Assembly: GCA_019918135.1 (NCBI GenBank)
Contig: WBZZ01001258.1
Location: 94,501-158,500 of the forward strand
Source of the DNA: Paulinella micropora
Taxonomy: Eukaryota; Cercozoa; Imbricatea; Euglyphida; Paulinellidae
Length of the DNA stretch: 64,000 nucleotides
Direction: 5' to 3'
Shown: positions 19,802 through 28,450 of the stretch, in pieces
Numbering within the stretch: the stretch's first letter is position 1
Layout: every line of letters starts with the position of its first letter
The notes under the pieces: model-generated
Told to the model about the DNA's origin: nothing
Seen by the model: the letters and a program-made list of their open reading frames with translations, nothing else
Database searches by the model: none
Program-made: the position numbers and the translations under genes

Positions 19802-20848
19802 TTATAAGCTGCCCGTGCCAGAGTTCCCATTAGTTTTCGGTGCGGGACTCTCCTGCTGCTGCTGCTGCTGCTGCGAGAGCCTCTGCTGCTGCAAGAGTTT
19901 CTGCTGCTGCAAGAGCCTCTGCTGTTGCTGCGAGAGCCTCTGCTGCTGCTGTGAAAGCTGCCACTGCTGCTGCCGCAAGAACTCTTGTTGCCGCTGCAAT
20001 AGCCACTCTTGCCGCAGCTGCTCTTGCTGCTGCTGCCGTTGCTGCTGCTGCTGCAAGAGCTGCCTCTGTTGCTGCTGTTGCTGTTGCCGCTGCTGCAAAG
20101 GTTGCCTCTGTTGTTGCTGCGGTGGCATTTCCGCTGGTTGTTGGTAGTACTCCAGACTTTTTTGTGCTTGCTTCAGCTCCTGCTGCAGCCTGTCTATTTC
20201 CCCTTGTACTACCGACAATGTTTGTCCGGGCAGCCATTGTCTGGCCTCCTCTGAAGTCAGCCACCACTCTAGCCACGCCTGTAACCACTCTTGGCAGAAT
20301 GTCTTGACTTGTGTTCTGCCGCTGGGCTTCTCTGCATTTGCACGAGCCAACTTCCCCACTTGCACCAACTTCTTGCCCCACAAATCCCGCTGATCCTTGC
20401 ATTCGGGCCAGTCGCTCTCGACCTGGTCCCACCAAAGCTTCCACTCATTCTGCAGTGTTTGCAAAACATCCCCCAACACCTGCCGGCGAGCTTCGGTTTG
20501 CGCAGCTGTCGTGAGCCTAGCCTTCGTGGTGCTGTTGCGTGGTCGGATGCCGATGGCTCGGGCTACACGGTCGGAGATTTTTTGATGGAGTTCAATCGGC
20601 AAGGTTGGGGCTGGCTTGCGCACTCGTTTTTGTAGTTCATCGCGCACTTTGCTCAGCGCGCAAATGTCGTTGTTGTAGCGTTCGACCTTGTGTTGCCACG
20701 GCTGGATATCCTCTGGAGTACCGCACGTGTTTGGCTCCGGTTCCGGCAGCGGACTCGGCTTCTTTGTTGTGTCGCCTCCTGCGCCAGCTTCCTCCTGCTC
20801 GGCGCGGCGCCGCTTGCCACACAAATCACAGCGGTCGCCGGCGGCCAT
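19802..20848 (-). CDS. Gln-rich protein with N-terminal CxxC
   Basis: 348 residues from MAAGDRCDLCGKRRRAE. The N-terminal CDLCGKRRR could be half of a zinc site. The centre (residues about 60-210) is helical and rich in Trp and charged residues (QNEWKLWWDQVESDWPE, WLQAWLEWWLTSEEARQWL). The C-terminal 130 residues are mostly Gln with Arg and Leu (LSQQQQRLSQQQQRLLQQQ), coded by CAG/CTG-type repeats, ending SPAPKTNGNSGTGSL. Poly-Gln segments often mediate coiled-coil assembly or condensates. No family was recognised. It is intact, with a clear ATG near the divergent pyrimidine-rich spacer. Confidence 0.72.
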   Translation of the reverse strand: MAAGDRCDLCGKRRRAEQEEAGAGGDTTKKPSPLPEPEPNTCGTPEDIQPWQHKVERYNNDICALSKVRDELQKRVRKPAPTLPIELHQKISDRVARAIGIRPRNSTTKARLTTAAQTEARRQVLGDVLQTLQNEWKLWWDQVESDWPECKDQRDLWGKKLVQVGKLARANAEKPSGRTQVKTFCQEWLQAWLEWWLTSEEARQWLPGQTLSVVQGEIDRLQQELKQAQKSLEYYQQPAEMPPQQQQRQPLQQRQQQQQQQRQLLQQQQQRQQQQEQLRQEWLLQRQQEFLRQQQWQLSQQQQRLSQQQQRLLQQQKLLQQQRLSQQQQQQQESPAPKTNGNSGTGSL

Positions 20849-20908
20849 GACTCTCTACGATCTTCTTGTTGCCCCTGCAGCGAGACTTTTTTTCTTATAC
20901 TAGATAAA

Positions 20909-21030
20909 GCGATGGCCCTCTCCCTCTTCCTCTCCTTCTGTCACTCCCCTTCCCCCCCTCCCTCCCTCTCTCTCCCTCTCTCTTTCTCTCTCCCCTCCTT
21001 GGCTCTTTTTTTTTCCGTTGGCTGTTTTCT
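20909..21030. promoter_or_regulatory. Polypyrimidine tract in divergent spacer
   Basis: CT-rich sequence (CTCCCTCTCTCTCCCTCTCT type) fills most of the gap between the Gln-rich gene (minus) and the unknown protein at 21088 (plus). Tracts like this recur in nearly every spacer of the window, so a promoter or nucleosome-excluding role is possible. This is an inference from position only. Confidence 0.4.
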
Positions 21031-21087
21031 GTGCGGCCCATAATGTACTTAAAAGCAAGAGTAACCAGTTGCTACAAACAATCAGTC

Positions 21088-22803
21088 ATGAACCAGCAAA
21101 AACCTGTCGACGGAAAAGTTACAATCCAGGAGTTTACCAAAGTTCCAGCTTCAAAATGGACTTTGGTTGATACAAAAACTACTCCCCCAGCCGTTGTCTA
21201 CCGCGGTTCCAAGTGCTTGCACGTTTTTTACTACGCACAAATTCCCTCTTTAGATTTCAGTTTTCTGAGCAAAGCCTCTGCTGAGTACGCGGGAGCGTGG
21301 GGGTTTAGGTATAAATTTAATTATGTTCGCAAGAACGAACTAGCTACTGCCCGCCAAGAAGAAATACAAGACGGCCCACTAAAAAACCTGCTACAATATG
21401 CTTGTCCCGATTCTCTCCCCATCGGCTACGAGATTATCTGGGTTCACATGACGTGCCACACTCGGATACATGACACAACAGCACCAGGTATTGTAAACCC
21501 CCGCACAGAAATCGTAGGAGTCCTGCGCGATGTCCTACAACGTCAAGAATTACTTATGTCGGTGTCTATCGGTCTCATGCAGCGCCTTCAACTAGCGTAC
21601 CAAAGTTCAATGGATAGTGCTGATGGATCGCTATTTATTCTTTGTCCCACTGCCTCGTTGGATTCAATCTGGGTCGCTGGAGGAGGCTATAACTCGTGCT
21701 TTCTGATAAAGAATTACCAACCGCTACGACTGGGGCAGAAGACCGAAGCCTTGGCCGTCACAACACCCGTTCAGGATCTCGTGTCTGTTACCGCATCTGC
21801 CGAAACTACACCAGGTAACGTCTTGCTCGCTTGGGGGGATACAGTCCTTGAGTTATACCCCAACAAAAATCACACAACGCTTGCAAAGGCACGTACGTGG
21901 GTTGTGATGGGTTCGATGGCATTGTTCTTGCTGGCACAGATCCCAGCCGACAAACGTGCGGGGTTCTGGAACTTGCTAAAAACAATGGAACCTTGTTACG
22001 GAAGTTTTCCAAGCATCTTAATTGGCTGTGCACAATTTCTGTACGAATTGAACGTCGAATTGGAGAAGCACAACCACAATAATGGGAAGCGCCTCGTGCC
22101 GCTGTTCAGTGAGACCGCCGGGTTCCACACAAGCAAAGAGTTCCTCGCCAAGCTAAAAGAGGTTGTTGAAGCTCTCGAGCCTAGCCTTGCGCGGTTCTGG
22201 CCGGAAGATCTTGGTGCTGATCTAGAATCCGCCGAGGGTGATTTCCCCGTGCTCAAATGGAGCGAGTTGGAAAGGCGGTGCAAGCAAGAAGGCAAGGAAA
22301 TAGGCTATGGAGATACACAAGCGGGCTTCTATCTCGAGACAGTCTTGTGCCTATTACTGAACGAGCGCAAATTCAAGCTAGCGATTGACGCTACCAACGC
22401 CCCGAACATTGCACCACCAGTCGAATTGTCACGCGACTCGCTGCAAGATATGCTACGCAATTTAACAAGTAAGTTTATGGCTGCTGACACTTTTAAAGAA
22501 CAATACGCACTTTTTCACAAAACCACGAAAGACCTTCTTCGGCAGGGGTATAGCACAGCTACCATCACGCAGAGTTTAGCTGGCTGGGAAGAAGCTTTGG
22601 TGGACGTCACGTCGGGCATTGGTTGGGGGATGGATGCGATTCCAAGATCTGAAAAAGACAAGGTCACAATGTGCAGAACCTGGCTAATAGAGCGGTTGTC
22701 CCCTTCTTTAGACAGGGGCGTGTCAAACAGTAATGTTAATGTCAGGGCCCGAACTACCCCAACAGCAGCAGATCACGAACCCCCCGCGGAATACATGCTT
22801 TGA
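21088..22803 (+). CDS. Unknown protein, 571 residues (paralogue of 23594-24814)
   Basis: Starts MNQQKPVDGKVTIQEF; the ATG at 21088 follows an AATCAGTC leader like that of the histone gene. Another in-frame ATG lies at 21043. It is a globular mixed alpha/beta sequence with lower GC than its neighbours. Features include LHVFYYAQIPSLDFSFL, then GFRYKFNYVRKNE, a middle segment WVAGGGYNSCFLIKNYQP, and a helical hydrophobic segment TWVVMGSMALFLLAQI. The same order of blocks occurs in the protein at 23594-24814 (VHVFTRLAIP, YKFYYCVSEQ, FVDGGTQPLFLIDN, MYLFIVMQM), so the two are probably diverged paralogues. No known family was recognised. It is intact. Confidence 0.7.
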   Translation: MNQQKPVDGKVTIQEFTKVPASKWTLVDTKTTPPAVVYRGSKCLHVFYYAQIPSLDFSFLSKASAEYAGAWGFRYKFNYVRKNELATARQEEIQDGPLKNLLQYACPDSLPIGYEIIWVHMTCHTRIHDTTAPGIVNPRTEIVGVLRDVLQRQELLMSVSIGLMQRLQLAYQSSMDSADGSLFILCPTASLDSIWVAGGGYNSCFLIKNYQPLRLGQKTEALAVTTPVQDLVSVTASAETTPGNVLLAWGDTVLELYPNKNHTTLAKARTWVVMGSMALFLLAQIPADKRAGFWNLLKTMEPCYGSFPSILIGCAQFLYELNVELEKHNHNNGKRLVPLFSETAGFHTSKEFLAKLKEVVEALEPSLARFWPEDLGADLESAEGDFPVLKWSELERRCKQEGKEIGYGDTQAGFYLETVLCLLLNERKFKLAIDATNAPNIAPPVELSRDSLQDMLRNLTSKFMAADTFKEQYALFHKTTKDLLRQGYSTATITQSLAGWEEALVDVTSGIGWGMDAIPRSEKDKVTMCRTWLIERLSPSLDRGVSNSNVNVRARTTPTAADHEPPAEYML

Positions 22804-22955
22804 ACCACTATCCCCTGCGCTATCACACAAGTTCTGAGCTGGGAAGATCTTTGCCAAAAATCCAAGTATTATCAGCCTGTGGATAGTAACAAAAGAGTGC
22901 AGTACTTAGTATCAGCGGAGCGCGCGGTTGATGATCGAGTAACAAAGGGCGGTTG

Positions 22956-23351
22956 ATGATCGAGGTGGAGGAGCCTATGAAAGAGCACGTCTTACAACCT
23001 CCGGGACCAACTATTACGAAAGAAGCCATGCTTGCTATGATAGACAAGCATTACAGCACACTAGCCGTCAACAGCAACACAGAGGTCAAACAGGGTCTGG
23101 CGGGGCTTCAAAAGGAAATAAATTCAAGCTACCCCAACGACGCTACGGCCGAGAATATGTACAAAACACTCTATAATGCTTTAGGCCCTAACTCGGGCCC
23201 ATACTTTGCGCATCCGCGTGCCCAATACTATTCTAAAGAACGTCGCGCTGCTGTACTAGGCCTTTTCAAAGACTACTTAAGAGGTCCATCACGTTATTTT
23301 GACATTGATTACACTTTCTACCAGCATGATTATGGCAGCGGCACCGCGTAG
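22956..23351 (+). CDS. Small unknown protein, 131 residues
   Basis: Starts MIEVEEPMKEHVLQPPG. It is a helical, soluble-looking sequence with the block KHYSTLAVNSNTEVKQGLAG and a Tyr-rich end (RYFDIDYTFYQHDY). No signal peptide, zinc site or known domain is seen. It lies between two related larger genes on the same strand, with 150 to 240 base spacers, so the three may be co-expressed. Its base composition matches them. Confidence 0.55.
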   Translation: MIEVEEPMKEHVLQPPGPTITKEAMLAMIDKHYSTLAVNSNTEVKQGLAGLQKEINSSYPNDATAENMYKTLYNALGPNSGPYFAHPRAQYYSKERRAAVLGLFKDYLRGPSRYFDIDYTFYQHDYGSGTA

Positions 23352-23593
23352 TAAAGCTATTTGGCTGGGCCTAGGGCCAACGATTACAATTTTGACAGGG
23401 GATTTTGGGGCGCACCCCCCTTCACAACCTCTCCCGTCCTCCCTCCGGTCCGCACAAGCGGGTCTCTCTCTCTCTCCTTCCCCCCTCCCTCTCTCCCCAA
23501 GAATAATCAGGATAGGTACAAGTATTGCAGCTAGTACAGCTATGTATACAAGATAAAAATAAAACACCCTTCTCCGAGGCCCCCCGACGACGG

Positions 23594-24814
23594 ATGTCTG
23601 CACAGACTACTACAGAGGCCGCCATCCAGATTTCACATTTTTCTAGTGTGTACATAGAATATACACTAGAAAAATACAAGCAGGAGTTGCTAAAACTACA
23701 AAAGACCAAAGAAAACTGTAGTAATGAAACAAACCCCAATGTGCTTTGGGACGAGGAAAAAAAGCAAGTGCACGTTTTTACACGCCTAGCAATACCTCCC
23801 AATACTTCTGTGCAAGCACTGCTGCACAAAAGTTACAAATTCTACTACTGTGTGTCTGAACAACGAGGCAACACTTTGGCGCACCACCTCTCTGTTCGCT
23901 ACGCAATCGCAACAAATCCAAACGCCGCTGGGTCTGTCCTGTGTTTGCACAGCACGTACGACGGCGAGCGAAACACAGAGCTAGACAAGTTCGAGTTCGA
24001 CCTGGCAGTAGCTGATGTACTGTGGAATCCGCCAAGAATGGCTAAATTCTACCAGGCAGACTGCTTCCAGAGAAAATTTAAGAGTGACTGGAGAGGCCTC
24101 TTTGCTACCAATAAAGAACGGGAGCGGTGGAATTTGAATAGTGCCTACTGCAATCTCTGGCGAAAAACCTACGATTTTGTCAAGGGGATTAACGAACAAT
24201 ACGGCCGCACAGACGATATGGTACTTTGCAAAATTGTGTCAAGAAAGCCTTCCACCGAAGCATGTTTGGTGTGGCCAGGGGCAAGACCCGCTAAAATCTG
24301 CTTTGTTGACGGCGGTACTCAGCCCCTGTTTCTCATTGACAATTGCCAGGTAATAACCTCAGACACAGACTTTTCACAAGGGGTAGAATTGGCTACCGTA
24401 GAGTACTTGTACGAGCAAAACGTTTTTCCCGAACTCAAGACCGTGGCGGCCGCCATGTACCTGTTTATAGTAATGCAGATGTCCAAGATATCTGCGGGTC
24501 CATGTCGTAGAGCTCTTTCTATCTCCTTGCCTCTGCAGCCTACGGACGATAAACAAGATAACAACCGCGGGCTCTTGGAAAAGGCAGCGCAGTGTTTGCT
24601 GGACATGGACACACAGCTGTCAAAGAGTGACGGCGCCGTCACGTTCAGGTCCGTCTTGGGCTTGCAAGCTACTGCAGAAAAATTCCAAGCCCGGCTGACA
24701 GCTACCATAAACGATATTTGCGACAATTGTCAGACTTGCGGCAAGGCCCGCACATTCCGACCCCCGCCGTATGGTGATAATTTGAAAAGCTATATCCATA
24801 GCACATGTCTGTAA
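23594..24814 (+). CDS. Unknown protein, 406 residues (paralogue of 21088-22803)
   Basis: Starts MSAQTTTEAAIQISHF. A helical N-terminal stretch (YIEYTLEKYKQELLKLQKTK) precedes a globular domain. Blocks shared in order with the 571-residue protein upstream include VHVFTRLAIPPN, KSYKFYYCVSEQ, ICFVDGGTQPLFLIDNCQ and TVAAAMYLFIVMQMSKI. It has several Cys at the C-terminus (CDNCQTCGKAR), which could bind a metal. There is no membrane segment beyond the hydrophobic helix near residue 290. No family was recognised. Its product may interact with its paralogue. Confidence 0.68.
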   Translation: MSAQTTTEAAIQISHFSSVYIEYTLEKYKQELLKLQKTKENCSNETNPNVLWDEEKKQVHVFTRLAIPPNTSVQALLHKSYKFYYCVSEQRGNTLAHHLSVRYAIATNPNAAGSVLCLHSTYDGERNTELDKFEFDLAVADVLWNPPRMAKFYQADCFQRKFKSDWRGLFATNKERERWNLNSAYCNLWRKTYDFVKGINEQYGRTDDMVLCKIVSRKPSTEACLVWPGARPAKICFVDGGTQPLFLIDNCQVITSDTDFSQGVELATVEYLYEQNVFPELKTVAAAMYLFIVMQMSKISAGPCRRALSISLPLQPTDDKQDNNRGLLEKAAQCLLDMDTQLSKSDGAVTFRSVLGLQATAEKFQARLTATINDICDNCQTCGKARTFRPPPYGDNLKSYIHSTCL

Positions 24815-25052
24815 GGGGGGGGGGGGGGCGGGGAGGGAGGGGGGGGGAAGGCAGTTCGCCGGCTGGTCGCCAAAAGCCAGGTGTTTCAGAGCTAACCAGT
24901 GACGAAGACAGACACTGGCTGGACCCGAAACACTAAACACAGTCGTTGCTCCGGCGCCCCCCCACCCCCCCCAGAGTTTTTATTAAATGGCGAGATAGGT
25001 CTGTCACTTTCTGCTGCTAGTCGTACACAAACAACACACAGAGCACAGGAAA

Positions 25053-25084
<32 letters not shown>

Positions 25085-25243
25085 GGTGCGGTGCCAAGCC
25101 GGCACCTTTCTACAGAAACCAAAGCGTGGCACCCCCCCCCCCTCCTCTTCTTTTGCAAATGCCCACTTGATGTAGCCAAGAAAGCTGGCTGCCATAAGAC
25201 ACACAAGACCCTTCCCCTCCTTTCCTCCCCCATACTCCTCTGC
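24815..25243. other. Intergenic: G runs and GA repeat
   Basis: Between two plus-strand genes. It holds G-rich runs at 24817-24850, a GA dinucleotide repeat at about 25052-25072 followed directly by a run of about 14 G, and C runs near 25132-25142. In-frame coding-like sequence runs back to 24899 but is low complexity, so the next gene is started at 25244. Confidence 0.5.
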
Positions 25244-26161
25244 ATGAAACGCGCGCTGGTGGCGACGGAAGAACACCCCAACGGAAAGGCGCGGAGCAAG
25301 CGAAGACGCACCAGCAGCTCGAGCCCGAGCACAGAGCGCAAGCTAAGCCGTTTAAAAATCAGAGAACTGCGTGTGCGGCTGTTCAGCAGGCCAAGTTCCG
25401 GCAGGTCCCCCAAGGGCCAGCAACCTCGTCCACTCTTCCCACTCTCAGTTGCCCCTCGAAGTGCGGGCCTGTCGGACGGAGCAAGTGGCCCTGTGGCAAT
25501 TGCACACAGAGCGATCGCGGAGCTCGACGGTTGCCTACGTCAGCAAGGCCTGCTGGTGTTCCGTAGCATATCAGCCAGTGCGCTGTCGGGCAAGATCCGG
25601 GCAAGACCCCGCCCAAGCCAACAACACGAGCACGCGGAGGGTATGCAGTGTGTGCTAGGAGCTACACACATACAGTGCGTGGGAGGATCTCGTCGGGACG
25701 CCTTTCACAAAAATACAAATTTGTTGGCCTGCATCGAATTTATTTCCGTTGATCCAGCTGCGCTGGCCAGCGCAGAAGAGCTAAGAAATACAGTCATGCA
25801 TCAACTAGTGCACATAGTCTCGCATTATGTAACTAAACACCGGCAGAGCTTTCTGGCGCCAGACAGCACGCGCTACGTGGCAGAGCTGGAGAGCCGCTCG
25901 GAGGAGGGCCTGTGCCGTTTGGCAGGGCGTTTGTTCGCCGAAGGACGCGGTCTTAATTCCGGGGTTGCGTGCCTGGAACTTGCGCGGCGGGCGGGCCCGT
26001 CGTCATCGGCGGCCGCCGCAGAGCTACGGCGTGTTCCGGGCTACTGGCAGGCCGTCGAGTGCGCGCGTAAGTACGAGCTAGGTTTTGCACAGCTTTTTGT
26101 GGCAGTCGCCCAGAAGGGCAGCCTCGATTCGGTCTTAACGCACGGCCCCTGTCTAAAGTAA
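25244..26161 (+). CDS. Unknown basic protein, 305 residues
   Basis: Starts MKRALVATEEHPNGKARSKRRR. The first 80 residues are basic and Ser/Arg-rich (GKARSKRRRTSSSS), like a nuclear-localisation or nucleic-acid-binding tail. The rest is helical. It includes RDAFHKNTNLLACIEFIS and a segment QLVHIVSHYVTKHRQSF, then an Ala-rich part with weak resemblance to Sel1 or helical-repeat sequence (ARLFAEGRGLN-like, LARRAGPSSSAAAAELRR). No family was recognised with confidence. It is intact and has no membrane segment. Confidence 0.6.
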   Translation: MKRALVATEEHPNGKARSKRRRTSSSSPSTERKLSRLKIRELRVRLFSRPSSGRSPKGQQPRPLFPLSVAPRSAGLSDGASGPVAIAHRAIAELDGCLRQQGLLVFRSISASALSGKIRARPRPSQQHEHAEGMQCVLGATHIQCVGGSRRDAFHKNTNLLACIEFISVDPAALASAEELRNTVMHQLVHIVSHYVTKHRQSFLAPDSTRYVAELESRSEEGLCRLAGRLFAEGRGLNSGVACLELARRAGPSSSAAAAELRRVPGYWQAVECARKYELGFAQLFVAVAQKGSLDSVLTHGPCLK

Positions 26162-26287
26162 TGAACAGGAAGGGTCGAGTCCAAGACTCGCGAATAGGCT
26201 CTACCTCATCTGTTCTGCGAGTAAAAACTCTTTTTTAACAAATTTACGAATTGGTTAAACTCTCTTAATACGTTACGCCGACTGTGC

Positions 26288-26986
26288 TTAGACGTAATAC
26301 CGGGTCCCAATAGCGGAAGAATAATCAGCCAGGACGAACACAAACAAAGGTATCCAGATTAGTGCCATTGCGATGCCGTACGTGGTGCTAATGATGATTT
26401 GGGGGGCGTATTTCTGGGACTCGTTCAAGATACAACCCAAGACAGACATAACAGTGGCTAAGCCTAACAAGACAACGATACTTGTGTACGTGCCTTTGTT
26501 TATACACTGAAAGCTCACTGCGTAGGTGATATTGGAGGGTGCACTCAGAGTAGCCTTCCATTTTAGCCGGAGCCCCTCCCACCGCGTCCGGCGCAGCCGG
26601 AGAGATTGGGTGTAGCCTACTATGTTCGCCAAGCATTCGTCTTTTTTGTCAAGAGGACCTACCCGTGGAGGGAGGCGCTCGTGCAACGGGTCGGGAGTGT
26701 AGGCTACGGCAGTTAGGTTAGGGTTGGTTTCCAGGTGCAAAGTGTAGGTAAGCAACAGCTGGCATCTCTCGGCGACAGCAAAGGGGTCAACAGAACCAAG
26801 CTCGACTGTACCCTCGGGGAAGCTTGCCGCTCGCATGATTGCAGGCCTAGTATACTCACAGCGCGGCTCTAAGCGTGTAGTTACGAGCACGGGAAAAGCG
26901 GCCTGCGCCCCCGAGCTGCGCGCCAGGGCCACGCGTAGCAACACCTCGAACACGAGACTAGCTTTCAGCCCGCAGGTCAGCCACAT
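26288..26986 (-). CDS. Membrane protein: signal peptide, ectodomain, two membrane spans
   Basis: 232 residues from MWLTCGLKASLVFEVLL, the start that gives a clean signal peptide. An ectodomain of about 150 residues follows with Cys at CEY, ERCQLLL, KDECLAN and SFQCINKG and a glycosylation site in SNITYA. Two C-terminal membrane segments follow (IVVLLGLATVMSVLGCIL, then YGIAMALIWIPLFVFVLA). The layout, and the block SVDPFAVAERCQLLLTYTL, resemble the protein at 45011-45859 (SVQPFVQLPDCQFVKVFNI), so the two may be distant paralogues. It could be an envelope or particle-membrane glycoprotein, but no family was recognised. It is divergent from the F-box/LRR gene next to it. Confidence 0.65.
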   Translation of the reverse strand: MWLTCGLKASLVFEVLLRVALARSSGAQAAFPVLVTTRLEPRCEYTRPAIMRAASFPEGTVELGSVDPFAVAERCQLLLTYTLHLETNPNLTAVAYTPDPLHERLPPRVGPLDKKDECLANIVGYTQSLRLRRTRWEGLRLKWKATLSAPSNITYAVSFQCINKGTYTSIVVLLGLATVMSVLGCILNESQKYAPQIIISTTYGIAMALIWIPLFVFVLADYSSAIGTRYYV

Positions 26987-27145
26987 GCTTATAACACAAG
27001 AGAAACAACACACGACTCCTTTGATCAGACAATGGGGGGGGGGGGGGAGGAAGGGAGGGGAAGCACTCCGCCCCGCCCTTTTTTCTTTGCAGCGCGCAGT
27101 GTACATTAACAGCCCCTTTCCCTTTGGCGGTTCGCCAAACCCCCG

Positions 27146-28424
27146 ATGATGCAAGAACTTTGTAGGACCGACCTGGAGGAACCGATCGTCGCCCCCAAGC
27201 GCCTGTGTCTGAGCCAACCTACAGCGGTAGGGTGCCCACGGCTAATCCTGGCGCTGCCAGACGAGCTGTGGGCGCTGGTCTGTACTTTGGTGGCTAGCGA
27301 TCCTTCGTGGCTATTCGCGGTTCTGGCGCGCGTGTGTCATGCGGGCCGCGCGTTGCGTCCCCGGCAGCACGCCTGGGCGCTTAACCTGGCACGAATCACG
27401 GGTCCGGTCCCTCGTCGGGTCTGGCAGGAATGGGGTGTCATTGCGTCTCTGCAGCTACCAGCAGATCCAAGAAAGAGGCTACAAGCTTGCGCCGAGCTGT
27501 GGCACACAAGGACACAGGTGCACGCGGTGGTCCTGGAAGACCCCCAACAGTTGGACTTTGCGGCGTTGGCTTTGTTGTGGAACAGTGAACGCGTGTTGCA
27601 ATCAATCGTTACCAAGCCAAGGAAGACAGCTCTGCTACCCACCCCCCTGCCCCGACGGCTGACAAGCGTGGGGCTAGGACATCTCGTTTTTCTGAGAGGC
27701 CTGCGCTATCTAAACCTAATGGGGTGTAAGGTAGCGATGCAGCAGGTGGTGGACGCAGTTTGCAGACTGCCACAGCTGAGGGGGCTCGACCTGGGGGTGC
27801 ACACTAGCCCCAACGATGTTCAGGCCCGGGCGCTCTCGCGCGTGAGCACGCTGCGGAGGCTGCGGATAGCGGACTGTGGTCCTATGACCAACGCGGGGCT
27901 GGCGTGCCTGCTGCAGCTCCGACGGCTGCGCTGCCTGCACCTGAGCAACAGCGCCCACTTCACCAACGAGGGTCTTGCGCCCTTGTCGCTGCTGGCGGGC
28001 CTGAAGCGGCTGAGGCTGCGAAGCTTGGCGCGGCTTTCCGACGGGGCGCTGCGACACCTGTCCACCCTCAGGGGCCTGTCGCACCTAGAGCTGCTTAAGG
28101 TTGCGCTGGTGGGATCGGGGCTGCAACACTTAGCGGCTAGCCAGTCTCAGCGTGCTGCGCTTAAGTTCCCGCCGGTTGGCTGGTTGGGCGTTGGTCCATT
28201 TAGCGCCGTTGACTCAGCTAGTTTCTTTGGACCTGCAGGATTCCCCCTTGCTCGACGACGGGGCACTGACGACGTTGCTGGCTCTGGCTAGCCTGCCACG
28301 GCTGAACAAGCTGTGCCTCGACAGGTGTGTCTTAATTACGGACGACGGCTTGGCCCACTTGGCTAGCCTCCGCTCCTGGCAGAGCTTGCGCGCCCGGGGT
28401 TGTCCCTGGGTAAGAAGCAGTTAG
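27146..28424 (+). CDS. F-box/LRR protein, frame interrupted once
   Basis: An N-terminal F-box (LALPDELWALVCTLVASDPS...LARVCHAGRAL) at about residues 32-70 is followed by AMN1-like leucine-rich repeats of about 25 residues, for example LRRLRIADCGPMTNAGLACL and LRCLHLSNSAHFTNEGLAPL. F-box proteins dock to Skp1 of SCF ubiquitin ligases and the LRRs choose the substrate. The last repeats (LNKLCLDRCVLITDDGLAHL) are in a different frame from the rest, so there is one interruption or assembly error. Its first ATGs overlap the region upstream of the divergent membrane gene. An intact relative lies at 31794-32786. Confidence 0.75.
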
Positions 28425-28433
28425 GTTTGCAAT

Positions 28434-28450
28434 TCTTTTTATTAAAAAGC
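28434..28450. terminator. AT palindrome between convergent genes
   Basis: CTTTTTATTAAAAAG lies directly between the end of the F-box/LRR gene (plus) and the stop of the pseudokinase (minus). It is a near-perfect palindrome with ATTAAA, so it can serve both transcripts. Confidence 0.6.

Noticed and set aside
19476-20147. Plus-strand Cys-rich open frame opposite the Gln-rich gene
   Set aside because: The Cys and Leu runs are the reverse reading of CAG/CTG repeats of the minus-strand Gln-rich protein.
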